Notes under the pieces: generated by a model
Seen by the model: only the letters and a program-made list of their open reading frames with translations
Told to the model about the DNA's origin: nothing
Database searches by the model: none
In this document: piece by piece, positions 9,789-18,977 of the stretch
How the letters are laid out: the number at the start of each line of letters is the position of its first letter
Position numbering within the stretch: the first letter of the stretch is position 1
NCBI GenBank assembly: GCA_025937895.1
Contig: JAICQL010000003.1
Coordinates: 1 to 64,000, forward strand
DNA length: 64,000 nt
Direction of reading: 5' to 3'
Source of the DNA: Polyangiaceae bacterium
GTDB taxonomy: Bacteria > Myxococcota_A > Polyangia > Polyangiales > Polyangiaceae
Made by a program: the position numbers and the translations under genes

Positions 9789-11636
9789 TCAGCCCTGCTT
9801 CTCCTCGGCGGAGTCCTCTTTGTCGTCCTTCTCGTCTTTCTCTTCCTGCGCGTCCGGCAGCACCACCGCGGGCAAGCTGACCTCCGGCGGGTCACGCAGC
9901 ACGCGCTTGAGATAGCGCCTCAGGAACATGTTCAGCGAGCGGCGCGCCAGGTCCTCGTAGACGTCGGCCGTGGTGCGCTGGGTCGAGCGCATCAGCGAGC
10001 GGGTGGGGGAGCGCCAGGCGCGCACCTCGATGTCCAGCCGCTCGTCGGAGTCGGGCAGCAGGAACTTCGTGTAATAGAACGTGCCCGCGCCGAAGAAGAC
10101 GCCCCGCGGCTTGGCATTGAACACCGCGCCCGACAGCTCGATGCGGCTGTCGATGTACAGGCTCGCGACGGTCGGCTGGGGCAAGGGCAGGGGCTTGTCT
10201 TCCTCGTCCGTGCCGGGTAGCGGCGGCCCCAGCTCGAAGCGGACGATCTCCGGGTTGAACAGGCTCTGCAGGGCCGAGACCAGGATTGGGCCAGCCAGCG
10301 CCTCTCGCGCGTGCATCTCCGACTCGCGGAAGTGCCGCGAAGGCAAGCTGGAGTTCCCGGCGAAGTAGGAGCCGGAGCGGACCTGGGTGTCTGCCTGCTT
10401 GGCGGACTTGCCCAGGATGGAGCGGAAGCGCACCTCTACCCGCGGGCCATGCTGCTCCGCGTGGGCCACGAGGCGCTCCCAGAACGCCGCCGGATCGCTG
10501 CGCCGCGCACCAGTGGCAATCGAGAGCTCCTTGGCGCGAGCGGCAGCGCTCCGGTACACCTGGTGGCGCGCCTCGGCCAGCTCCTCGCTCACCGGCTCAT
10601 GGCGCGGGTGGCTGCGGGCGAACTCGTCCAGCGCCGCCAGGGTGCCGGGCGCCTTGGCTCGCTCCAGGGCCGCCAGCAGCGCAGCCCGCAGCGCCTCGGC
10701 GACCTCGTTCGGGATCTTGGAGTCCGGATGGCTGGCGATGTACTGCTCGATGGCGGCGACGCTGCCCTGGGCCTTGGCTTCGGCCAGCTCCGCGCGCGGC
10801 AGCAGCACCTCCACGATCTCCGGTGAGCGCCCGCCGCGCTCCAGGTATTCGCGATAGGCAGCGGTGGTGTCGAGGGCACGCGCCGCGGCCACGAGCTTTC
10901 GCGCGCTCAGCTTGTTGCGGACCTCCCACACACCGATGCCGAGCACGGCGCCCGACAGCACCGCCATGCCCAGCAGCGCCAGTGACCACGCCGTGGTCGG
11001 GCGCTTGAAGGGCACGTCCTGCGAGAAGGGGCTGGGAAAGTTGGTGCGCAGCAGCGGATCGAGCGCCGCCATGTGTCGCACGCTGTCCGCCCGCGTGGCC
11101 TCGTCCAGTCGCTCTTGCGACTCGTTCACCGCGCGCCTGGCCGCCTCCGCTTGCTCGTGATCCCTGGCGGGAAAGTCGAAGCTGGTGCCGTCCACGAACG
11201 TGACGCTGAGCGCGGCCGCGTTGGCCTCCACCGTGCGCAGATCCGCCAGCGAGTGCACCTGCAGCGCGGAGGAGGTGGCCTCGACCACGCCCATCGGGAA
11301 GAGATACGTCCCGCGCGCGAAGGGCAGGCTCAGCGCGCGATCGCGCAAGGTCAGGCCCCTGGTCAAGGAGGCGAAGCTCAGAGTGAAGCCCAGGCAATAG
11401 AGCAGCGCGTGCACGCCGGTGGCCAGCGCGGAGGGGTGCTTCAGATCGCCAAAGCCATAGTAGGCGAAGGCGACGGTGATGCCGAAGCAGACGGCGCTGG
11501 CGATGAACCAGCGCGCGCCCACGTACTCCGGCGCGGGCCGCATCGCCAGCGGGGCGGGCGCCAAGGTGGCCTGCGAGGCTGCTACGAAGCGTTCCTGGAC
11601 AGGGCGCGGTAGATCGTAAAACTCGATCGATTTCAT
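9789..11636 (-). CDS. Hypothetical multi-TM membrane protein
   Basis: Long ORF with N-terminal TM pair and a central TM (WSLALLGMAVLSGAVLGIGVW); acidic/lysine-rich C-terminus. Confidence 0.75.
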   Translation of the reverse strand: MKSIEFYDLPRPVQERFVAASQATLAPAPLAMRPAPEYVGARWFIASAVCFGITVAFAYYGFGDLKHPSALATGVHALLYCLGFTLSFASLTRGLTLRDRALSLPFARGTYLFPMGVVEATSSALQVHSLADLRTVEANAAALSVTFVDGTSFDFPARDHEQAEAARRAVNESQERLDEATRADSVRHMAALDPLLRTNFPSPFSQDVPFKRPTTAWSLALLGMAVLSGAVLGIGVWEVRNKLSARKLVAAARALDTTAAYREYLERGGRSPEIVEVLLPRAELAEAKAQGSVAAIEQYIASHPDSKIPNEVAEALRAALLAALERAKAPGTLAALDEFARSHPRHEPVSEELAEARHQVYRSAAARAKELSIATGARRSDPAAFWERLVAHAEQHGPRVEVRFRSILGKSAKQADTQVRSGSYFAGNSSLPSRHFRESEMHAREALAGPILVSALQSLFNPEIVRFELGPPLPGTDEEDKPLPLPQPTVASLYIDSRIELSGAVFNAKPRGVFFGAGTFYYTKFLLPDSDERLDIEVRAWRSPTRSLMRSTQRTTADVYEDLARRSLNMFLRRYLKRVLRDPPEVSLPAVVLPDAQEEKDEKDDKEDSAEEKQG

Positions 11637-11992
11637 CCTGGAGCGGGGACAACCGCCTTCGTTCGTTTGGCCGGATCGGTCAGTCCCTACTCAGAAATCA
11701 CGGTCGCCTTCACTCAGTTGTGAAGGTGCGCAGCCTAAATTCCCTGTGTGCGCGCCTGTCGTGCACGTGCGGCGAGGGCACGTCAGCGGGGGCGGGTGAG
11801 GGCCCGCGCGAGCGCCATGTCCGCCGAACCGCTACGGTTTCATTAAGTTGAAAGGCTCGAGCGGCTGCCCGCGCAGGCTGCACAATCTAAGGTAGGATGA
11901 AGTGTGCCGCGCGCGCAGCAACCATTCGGCGTCTTTGCCAGGACCATGTCTGCGCGTCTCCGAGGGAGTGGGCGAGCTGCGGGCCTTCTGGC

Positions 11993-12038
11993 ACGCTGTT
12001 GGCCACGCTGACACGCTGTTGGCCACGCTGACACGCTT
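11993..12038. repeat. 20-bp tandem repeat (about 2.3 copies of acgctgttggccacgctgac)
   Basis: Perfect copies 11993-12012 and 12013-12032, then a partial copy. Confidence 0.85.
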
Positions 12039-12129
12039 CGCGTATGCTCGAAGGGACTGCTGCCGAGGTGCTCCGCTGCCGTGAGAAACGAGAGATGACA
12101 CTCGAGAGCAGAGGCCGCAGGAACGACGC

Positions 12130-13005
12130 ATGAGCAGCGGCCCGTCGATGACCCTGCACGTGCTCGGTTCGGGCGCGGCATTTTCGCGGCGCTATGGCAC
12201 CACGTGCTCCGTGCTCAGCCTGCCCTCGGGTGAGCGATGGTTGATAGATTGTGGCCGGCAAGCACCGGAGCAGCTGCTGCATGCTGGCATGCGCTGGCAT
12301 GACGTCGCGGGGCAGCTGATCACCCACGTGCATGGCGATCACGTCTTCGGACTCGAGGAGTTCGCGTTCGTGCGCTACTACACCAGCGTGCCGGGCCTGC
12401 CCGCGGTGATGAAGGGTGGTCCGCGCCCGCGGCTGGCTGCGCACAGCGCGGTGCTGGCGGAGCTGTGGGAGGTGCTGGGGCCTTCGCTGCGCTACCGCTC
12501 CACGGCCAAGGGCGAACCGGTGACGGGCACGCTGGCTGACTACTTCGACGTGCTGAGCCCCAGCAGCGTGGAGCCGCCGGCGCAGGCGAGCTGGAATCAC
12601 GCGGAGGCCTTTCACGTGGCTGGGCTGTCGCTGGTCGTGCGCGAGACGCGGCACGTTTACGGCAAGCCATCCACGTCGCTGGAGTTTGCACTACCGGGAG
12701 AGAGCTCGCGCCTGGCCTGGTGGAGTGGCGATGCGGTGGTGGACGCCGACCTGCTGGAGCGCCTGGAGTCGCGCACCACCATCTTCTTCCACGATTGTAC
12801 GTTCGTGGATTTTCCGGGGCAGGTACACGGGCTGTTCAGCGATTTCGAGAAGCTCCCGCCGCACCTGCGCAAGAAGATCGTGCTGATGCACCATGACGAC
12901 GGCATCGAGCAGCATCGCGAGCGGGCGCAGGCGCTGGGTTTCCGGCTGGCGATGCCCGGCGACGTGTACGATCTGTGCAGCGGCCAGCGCCTGCGTGAAG
13001 GCTGA
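12130..13005 (+). CDS. MBL-fold metallohydrolase (RNase Z-like)
   Basis: THVHGDHVFGLEEF metal-binding motif, C-terminal MHHDDG. Confidence 0.85.
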   Translation: MSSGPSMTLHVLGSGAAFSRRYGTTCSVLSLPSGERWLIDCGRQAPEQLLHAGMRWHDVAGQLITHVHGDHVFGLEEFAFVRYYTSVPGLPAVMKGGPRPRLAAHSAVLAELWEVLGPSLRYRSTAKGEPVTGTLADYFDVLSPSSVEPPAQASWNHAEAFHVAGLSLVVRETRHVYGKPSTSLEFALPGESSRLAWWSGDAVVDADLLERLESRTTIFFHDCTFVDFPGQVHGLFSDFEKLPPHLRKKIVLMHHDDGIEQHRERAQALGFRLAMPGDVYDLCSGQRLREG

Positions 13006-13149
13006 GGTGGAACCTCGGCAAGCGCGCTGCTTCGCGGCGCGTGCAGAGCCAACGCCGCACTGGGTGCCGGCTGGCCGAAGCCCGTAGCGCCGCGCGCGCT
13101 GCGACCGTTTGGGGGTGCCTCCCACAGCCCCCCGCCGTATCTTTTCGCT

Positions 13150-14004
13150 GTGGCGCTGGTCGAGCACGGCTATCTGCGTGTGGCGCGCCCCCGGGGGGTG
13201 GAGCTTCGGCTGCACTGGACGGTCGCGGTAGGCGCGCTGCTCGCGGCGCGGCTGCAGCTCCAGCCGCTCATCTGGCTGGGCTTCCTGTGCGTGGTGCTCG
13301 TGCATGAGCTGGGTCACGCGCTCGCCGTGGGCAGCGCGGGCGGGCAGCTGATGGCGCTCGACATCACCGGCGTCGGCGGCAGCTGCCGCTGGCGTGGCGC
13401 GGGCACCTTGCTGGAGCGAGCCTGGGTGGCCTGGGGTGGCGTGCTCGCGCAGGCAGCTCTGCTGTTGGTGACCGCCGTCTCAGTGCTGTTGCTGGGCATG
13501 CCCGGCGGGCGCCTGGCCGCGCTCGGCTACTGCTTCATCCAGGTGAACCTGGCGCTGCTGCTGCTCAATCTCCTGCCGTTTTCGTTTCTGGATGGTGCGC
13601 TCGCGTGGCGCCTGTTCGGTGCGCTGCGCGCCTCCGATAGCAGCGTACGCCAGGCTCTGCTGGGCTGGGTCTGGCGCTGGGCGCGCCGCCGGCGAGAGCG
13701 CCGGCAAGAAGGTCCGGGCGGCGCTCCGTCGCGGCCGAGCGCGCCACCGCTGGCGAGCACGCCGCGCAGCCTCAGCGGCAGGCGGGTGGGCGAGCCGCCA
13801 GCGTCGCGGCCTGCCCCCACTCCCGAGGGCAATTCAGAGCCCACCGCCGCCAGCCTCTATGGCGCAGCCAGCTCCAACGACGGTCCGCGGGTCGATGAGG
13901 AGGCGCAGAGCGCGCCCAGGCCCAGCGAGCAAGCGCAGCGAGAGATCGATGCGCTGCTACGCCGAGTGCAGGACCGCGCGGCGCGTTCACGGCGCGGGCA
14001 ATGA
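13150..14004 (+). CDS. Site-2 protease (M50)-like membrane protein
   Basis: VHELGHALAVG zinc motif in a hydrophobic N-terminal domain; NLLPFSFLDGALAW; GTG start. Confidence 0.8.
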   Translation: MALVEHGYLRVARPRGVELRLHWTVAVGALLAARLQLQPLIWLGFLCVVLVHELGHALAVGSAGGQLMALDITGVGGSCRWRGAGTLLERAWVAWGGVLAQAALLLVTAVSVLLLGMPGGRLAALGYCFIQVNLALLLLNLLPFSFLDGALAWRLFGALRASDSSVRQALLGWVWRWARRRRERRQEGPGGAPSRPSAPPLASTPRSLSGRRVGEPPASRPAPTPEGNSEPTAASLYGAASSNDGPRVDEEAQSAPRPSEQAQREIDALLRRVQDRAARSRRGQ

Positions 14005-14187
14005 GCACGCTGCTCCGACCGGCGGGCTGAGGTGCGCGCGCTGGCACGGATCGGAGCACCTCGGGTGCCGGCCCGCCGCGCTCGCCCCTGACCCGACTTG
14101 AAATTCCCTACCCCTGGCCGCGCATTCGCTGCAGACTCGCGCCCGCCGTGCCACCGCCGGCCGCGGTTTCGATCCTGGAGTACTTTG

Positions 14188-15405
14188 ATGAATCTGAACA
14201 AGCTGTCCATCGCCGAGCTCAATCTCGCCGGCAAGCGCGCGCTGATCCGCGTCGACTTCAACGTGCCGATGAAAGACGGCAAGGTCACCAACACCCAACG
14301 TATCGACGCGGCGCTGCCCACCATCAAGTACGCGCTGGATCAGGGCGCGTCCGTGATCCTGATGAGCCATCTCGGCCGTCCCGATGGCAAGCGCAACCTC
14401 GAGTACACGCTGGAGCCAGTGGCCAAGGTCCTGAGCGAGCGGCTGGGCGCGCCCGTGCGCTTTCTGCCCGACTGTGTGGGCCCGGAGATCGAGGCAGCTT
14501 GCTCCGATCTCCAGCCGGGCACGGTGGTGCTGCTGGAGAACCTGCGCTTCTACCTGGAGGAAGAGGGCAAGGGCGCGACCAAGGAGCAGGTGGCTGCGTT
14601 CCGCGCCTCGCTCACCAAGCTGGGTGACGTGTACGTCAACGATGCCTTCGGTACCGCGCACCGCGCGCACTCCTCGATGGTGGGGGTGACCTTGCCGCAG
14701 CGTGCGTCCGGCTTCTTGATGCAGAAGGAGCTGGAGTACTTTGGCAAGGCGCTCTCCAACCCGGAGCGGCCGTTCCTGGCGATCCTCGGCGGGGCCAAGG
14801 TAAAGGACAAGATTCAGCTGATCGAGAACCTGCTCGACAAGGTGAACGCCATGATCATCGGTGGCGGCATGGCCTACACCTTCAAGAAGGTGATGGACGG
14901 CATGGCCATCGGCTCCAGCCTGTTCGACGCCGACGGCGCCAAGATCGTGGACAAGCTGGTAGCGAAGGCGAAGGAGCGCAACGTCACCTTGCACTTCCCG
15001 GTCGACTTCGTCATCGCCGACGCCTTCGCCGCGGACGCGAAGGTGGACGCGGCCAGCGATGCTACCGGCATCAAGGACGGCTGGCAGGGCCTGGATTGCG
15101 GCCCGCTCTCGCGCCAGAAGTTTGCTGCGGTGATCGCCGAGGCCAAGACCCTGGTCTGGAACGGCCCGGTGGGCGTGTTCGAGATGGAGCGCTTCTCCGC
15201 CGGTACGCGCGCGGTCGCCGAGGCGGTGGCCAAGGCCACTGCTGCGGGCGCCACCACCATCATCGGCGGCGGTGACACCGCCACTGCAGCCGAGGAATAC
15301 GGTATCGAGGACAAGGTCAGCCACGTCTCCACGGGCGGTGGCGCCTCGCTGGAGCTGCTCGAGGGCAAGAACCTGCCCGGTGTTGCAGCGTTGAGCGATC
15401 GCTGA
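14188..15405 (+). CDS. pgk: Phosphoglycerate kinase
   Basis: [32 protein letters not shown]-type C-terminus; start at ATG 14188 ([11 protein letters not shown]). Confidence 0.97.
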   Translation: MNLNKLSIAELNLAGKRALIRVDFNVPMKDGKVTNTQRIDAALPTIKYALDQGASVILMSHLGRPDGKRNLEYTLEPVAKVLSERLGAPVRFLPDCVGPEIEAACSDLQPGTVVLLENLRFYLEEEGKGATKEQVAAFRASLTKLGDVYVNDAFGTAHRAHSSMVGVTLPQRASGFLMQKELEYFGKALSNPERPFLAILGGAKVKDKIQLIENLLDKVNAMIIGGGMAYTFKKVMDGMAIGSSLFDADGAKIVDKLVAKAKERNVTLHFPVDFVIADAFAADAKVDAASDATGIKDGWQGLDCGPLSRQKFAAVIAEAKTLVWNGPVGVFEMERFSAGTRAVAEAVAKATAAGATTIIGGGDTATAAEEYGIEDKVSHVSTGGGASLELLEGKNLPGVAALSDR

Positions 15406-15415
15406 GCCCAAGTGC

Positions 15416-15440
15416 GCGCCGGGGCCCAGTGCCCCGGCGC
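15416..15440 (+). terminator. Strong GC hairpin downstream of pgk (no U-tract)
   Basis: GCGCCGGGGC-CCAGT-GCCCCGGCGC, 10-bp perfect stem 11 bp after the stop. Confidence 0.5.
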
Positions 15441-15465
15441 AGCTGCGTCGCCGTGGAACGAGCGC

Positions 15466-15540
15466 AGCCCAGAACAGCGCAGCCTAGAGCATCGCAGCCT
15501 AGAGCATCGCAGCCTAGAGCATCGCAGCCTAAAACAGCGA
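15466..15540. repeat. 15-bp tandem array at the ruvB stop codon
   Basis: agcctagagcatcgc x3 perfect (15481-15525), degenerate copies on both sides; final copy contains the ruvB stop codon (15529-15531). Confidence 0.93.
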
Positions 15541-16596
15541 GCCCTGCTTCTCCTTGGCCTCGAACGGCATGCCGAGGTGCTCGTAGGCCTTGCGCGTGGC
15601 GATGCGCCCGCGCGGAGTGCGGCCCAGGTAGCCTTGCTGCAGGAGATAGGGCTCGTAGACGTCTTCGATGGTATCGCGCGGCTCCGCCAGCGCCGCCGCG
15701 AGCGTCTCCACCCCGACGGGGCCGCCCTGGTAGGTCTCGATCAGCATGCCGAGCAGTCGCCGGTCCATCTCGTCCAGGCCGCTCTCGTCCACGGCCAGGC
15801 GCTCGCAGGCATGGCGCACGATGCTGGCATCGATCACGCCGCGGCCCTCCACCTCTGCGAAGTCGCGCACCCGCCGGAGCAGGCGATTGGCGATGCGCGG
15901 CGTGCCCCGCGAGCGGCTGGCGAGCTCGCGCGCTCCCTGCCGCTCGCACGGGATGCCCATCAGTGAAGCGCTGCGCGCCACGATCTGCTCCAGGTCGTCG
16001 ACCGCGTAGAAATCGAGCCGCAAGGTCACGCCAAAGCGCTCATGCAGTGGCTTGGTGAGCAAGCCGGCGCGGGTGGTGGCGCCCACCAGGGTAAAGGGGC
16101 GCAGATCGACCGAGATGCTCTCGGCGAAGGCGCCTTCACCCGTCACCACGTCCACGCGAAACTCTTCGATGGCGGGATACAGGGCCTCCTCCACCGGCGC
16201 GCTCAGGCGGTGGATCTCGTCGATGAACAGCACATCCCCGCGCTCGAGGCGGGTCAGCTCGCCCGTCAGCGTGCCCTTGTGCTCGATGGCTGGCCCGCTG
16301 GTGACGTGCAGGTTGACGCCCATCTCGCGCGCGAGGATGTACGCCAGCGTGGTCTTGCCCAGCCCGGGCGGACCGCACAAGAGGATGTGATCGAGCGGCT
16401 CGCCACGCTGCTTGGCGGCCTGCACGTACACCTCCAGGTTCTTGCGGTGCTGCGGCTGGCCGATGAAGTCTGCCAGGCGCTGCGGGCGAAACAGACGATC
16501 GAAGCGCGCGTCGTCACCCGAGGAGTCCGCCGCCAGAGTTCTCGGCTCCGGCTCGGGAGCGGCGCTCTCGCTCCGGGGGGACCTGCGTGCGGCCAT
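15529..16596 (-). CDS. ruvB: Holliday junction branch migration helicase RuvB
   Basis: [37 protein letters not shown]. Confidence 0.97.
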   Translation of the reverse strand: MAARRSPRSESAAPEPEPRTLAADSSGDDARFDRLFRPQRLADFIGQPQHRKNLEVYVQAAKQRGEPLDHILLCGPPGLGKTTLAYILAREMGVNLHVTSGPAIEHKGTLTGELTRLERGDVLFIDEIHRLSAPVEEALYPAIEEFRVDVVTGEGAFAESISVDLRPFTLVGATTRAGLLTKPLHERFGVTLRLDFYAVDDLEQIVARSASLMGIPCERQGARELASRSRGTPRIANRLLRRVRDFAEVEGRGVIDASIVRHACERLAVDESGLDEMDRRLLGMLIETYQGGPVGVETLAAALAEPRDTIEDVYEPYLLQQGYLGRTPRGRIATRKAYEHLGMPFEAKEKQGSLF

Positions 16597-16694
16597 CGAT
16601 TTTCACAGGTACACCGGACCGCCGCAGAGCCGCAAGGCGCACCGCACGGCCAGGGCGCGGCACGCCGAGGGTAGGGCGCGCTGGCTCCGCAGGC

Positions 16695-18974
16695 TCAGGT
16701 CGGCTCGCGCTCGCTCGGTGCTGGAGCCGCCGCCTCGCTGCTCTCCATCACTGTCGTGTCGGGCGGCGGGCGCTCGGTATCGGGGGCCGTCTCCAGAGCA
16801 CGCAGCGCGGGCACGTCGCGGCGAGTGGCCTCGTCCGAGGGCGGGCGCTCGGTGTCTGGCGCCGGCTCCCCTGGCGGCGGGCGCTCGGTATCCGGGCCGC
16901 GCTCCTCCTCCAGCTCGGCGTCTGCTCCCACCGGCGCGGGCGGCGGGCGCTCGGTATCGGGGCCCTTCTCGTCCTCCGGCCGTGTCACCTCCACCGGCAG
17001 CGGCCGCGCCGAGGCACGCCCTGGCGGCTTGCTGGGTCTGGTCATGCCCGAAGCGGTGGGCAGGGTGATGCAGAACATCGCGCCCTTTTGCCGCCGATCC
17101 ACCACGTGCACCGAGCCGCCGTGCAGCTTCACCACCGAGTTGGCGAGCTGCAACGCCAGCGCCATGCCCCGGTGCTCGCGCTTCGCCAGGCCGCCCGCCG
17201 GATCGAGCATCTGCTCCAGGTCGGCGGCAGAGTGCATCTTTGCCGGCACGTCCACGTCGATGCGCACATGGTGCAGCCCGTGCCGCTCGGCGCGCACCCA
17301 CATCTTGCCGCCGCCCGATGCGCGCACCGAGTAGGCGATGAAAGTGGCGATGGCGCGCGAGCCGCGGATGCGATCCACCAGCAGGGCAGGGAGATCGGGC
17401 TCGATCTCCTCGTAGATCTGCATGTCGCCGTGGCCGCTCAGGGCCGCCGCCTTGTCCAGCGCCGCCGTGTACAGCTCGCTGAACGGCTCCTCGTCGAACA
17501 TCAGCGAGAGCTGGCCCACCTCGATGCGAGCGGCGTCCAGGATGGTCTCGATCAGGCTCAGCAGCTCCTGCCCGCGATCGGCGATGACCTTCAGGCTCTC
17601 GGCCTGGCCTTCGCTGAGCGGCTCCATTCGCACCAGCTCCGTGAAGCCCAGGATCGAGTTCAGCGGGCTCTTCAGGTCATGGCTGACGCTGGCGAAGAAC
17701 TGGCCGCGCATGCGGGTGGCGGCGGCGCGGGCCGCGATGGCGTCCTGCTGCGCCTGGGCGAAGATGCCGAAGCGATGGGCCACGCCCTCCACGGCGCGCT
17801 GTAGCTCGCGTACGATGCGGAAGCGTGGCAGGCGCGTCTCACCCGTGGGCTTGGCAAAGAGCGCCCGGGTGCCGAGCAGGCGCACGCCCTGCGTGGCGTG
17901 GTACAGATCGCTGGTGAGCGCGTTGCCCAGGAGCAGGCCGAGCGCCGCGGCGATCACCATTGCCAGGGCCGCGATCAGCAGCGACTCCATGCTCAGCACC
18001 TCCACCGTGGAGCCGTGGAAGCGCACCAGCGCGCTGGCGGGTGGGGTGCTGTCGAGCGGCGTGGTGATCTCCAGAAATCCGCCCTCGATCGGGCGCACCT
18101 CGTAGTTGTGCTCGCTCTCGATGATCTGGGTTGGGAAGCCCAGATCCCGCGCCCGCGCATACAGGTCCTGCAGGCCCACGGCCTCCAGGGTGGCGGGCTT
18201 GGGCTCGAACACGGCGCGAGCCATGATGCGCGCCACCCGCTCGCGGCCGTCCTCATCGGCGCGCCGGACGTGCGCATTGACGATCAGCGCGCAGCCCAGC
18301 GCCACGAACAGCATGGGAGTGACGGCCGCGTACAGCAGCCGGCGGCTGATGCGGTCGCGGAACTCGACGTCGTGCTCCTTGCTCAACACGACCTCAGTCA
18401 TCACCTTGGCCGGCACCAGCTCGATCACCTGCAGGAACGACATGCGCACCGTGGCGTAGAAGGCCAGCGCAGCCGTGGCGGCGAACGCCATGCACAGCAG
18501 CATCAAGGCCACTCCAGTGGTCATGTCCATCAGCGCCGGTCGCATGGGCGTGATGAACGGGGTGAGCGAGGCCAGGTGCGGGATCAACCACTGCACCGTG
18601 GCGCGGCCCGCCTGACGGCCCAGCGCGCTCACATCCTTCGCGTCCACGATGTCGCTGTCCTCGGCCAGCGCGCGCAGCAGAAAATCCAGGCGTCGCATGT
18701 CCATGTAGCCGCGCGCGGCCGCGATCACACCCGACGCCAGGGTGAGCAGGAACAGGTACCACGCGGTGCTGATGCTCAGCTCGCGATTGAGCTGCAGTAG
18801 CACCGGCGGGATCAGCGCCAGCACCGTGGCCAGGGCCAGCGAGAAGCTGAGCATCGTGAAGCCGACGACGCTGCGCAGATCCTGGATGGTGCTGCGCCGG
18901 TGCGCCAGGCTGGTGACAGCCGTGGTCAGGCGCGGCACGGTGTCGCGCTGGCTCCTGGGCTCCAGCTTGCTCAT
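16695..18974 (-). CDS. Membrane histidine-kinase-like protein with degenerate ATPase domain
   Basis: TM segments, H-box ASVSHDLKSPLNSILGF; N and G1 boxes not recognisable; C-terminal PDTERPPP repeats. Confidence 0.85.
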   Translation of the reverse strand: MSKLEPRSQRDTVPRLTTAVTSLAHRRSTIQDLRSVVGFTMLSFSLALATVLALIPPVLLQLNRELSISTAWYLFLLTLASGVIAAARGYMDMRRLDFLLRALAEDSDIVDAKDVSALGRQAGRATVQWLIPHLASLTPFITPMRPALMDMTTGVALMLLCMAFAATAALAFYATVRMSFLQVIELVPAKVMTEVVLSKEHDVEFRDRISRRLLYAAVTPMLFVALGCALIVNAHVRRADEDGRERVARIMARAVFEPKPATLEAVGLQDLYARARDLGFPTQIIESEHNYEVRPIEGGFLEITTPLDSTPPASALVRFHGSTVEVLSMESLLIAALAMVIAAALGLLLGNALTSDLYHATQGVRLLGTRALFAKPTGETRLPRFRIVRELQRAVEGVAHRFGIFAQAQQDAIAARAAATRMRGQFFASVSHDLKSPLNSILGFTELVRMEPLSEGQAESLKVIADRGQELLSLIETILDAARIEVGQLSLMFDEEPFSELYTAALDKAAALSGHGDMQIYEEIEPDLPALLVDRIRGSRAIATFIAYSVRASGGGKMWVRAERHGLHHVRIDVDVPAKMHSAADLEQMLDPAGGLAKREHRGMALALQLANSVVKLHGGSVHVVDRRQKGAMFCITLPTASGMTRPSKPPGRASARPLPVEVTRPEDEKGPDTERPPPAPVGADAELEEERGPDTERPPPGEPAPDTERPPSDEATRRDVPALRALETAPDTERPPPDTTVMESSEAAAPAPSEREPT

Positions 18975-18977
18975 GGG

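Noticed and set aside
15466-15540. CRISPR array
   Set aside because: Directly abutting 15-bp units without spacers; no cas genes in the window. The same applies to the other tandem arrays
15412-15966. ORF with RSLEH repeats
   Set aside because: Artefact of the 15-bp array plus ruvB antisense
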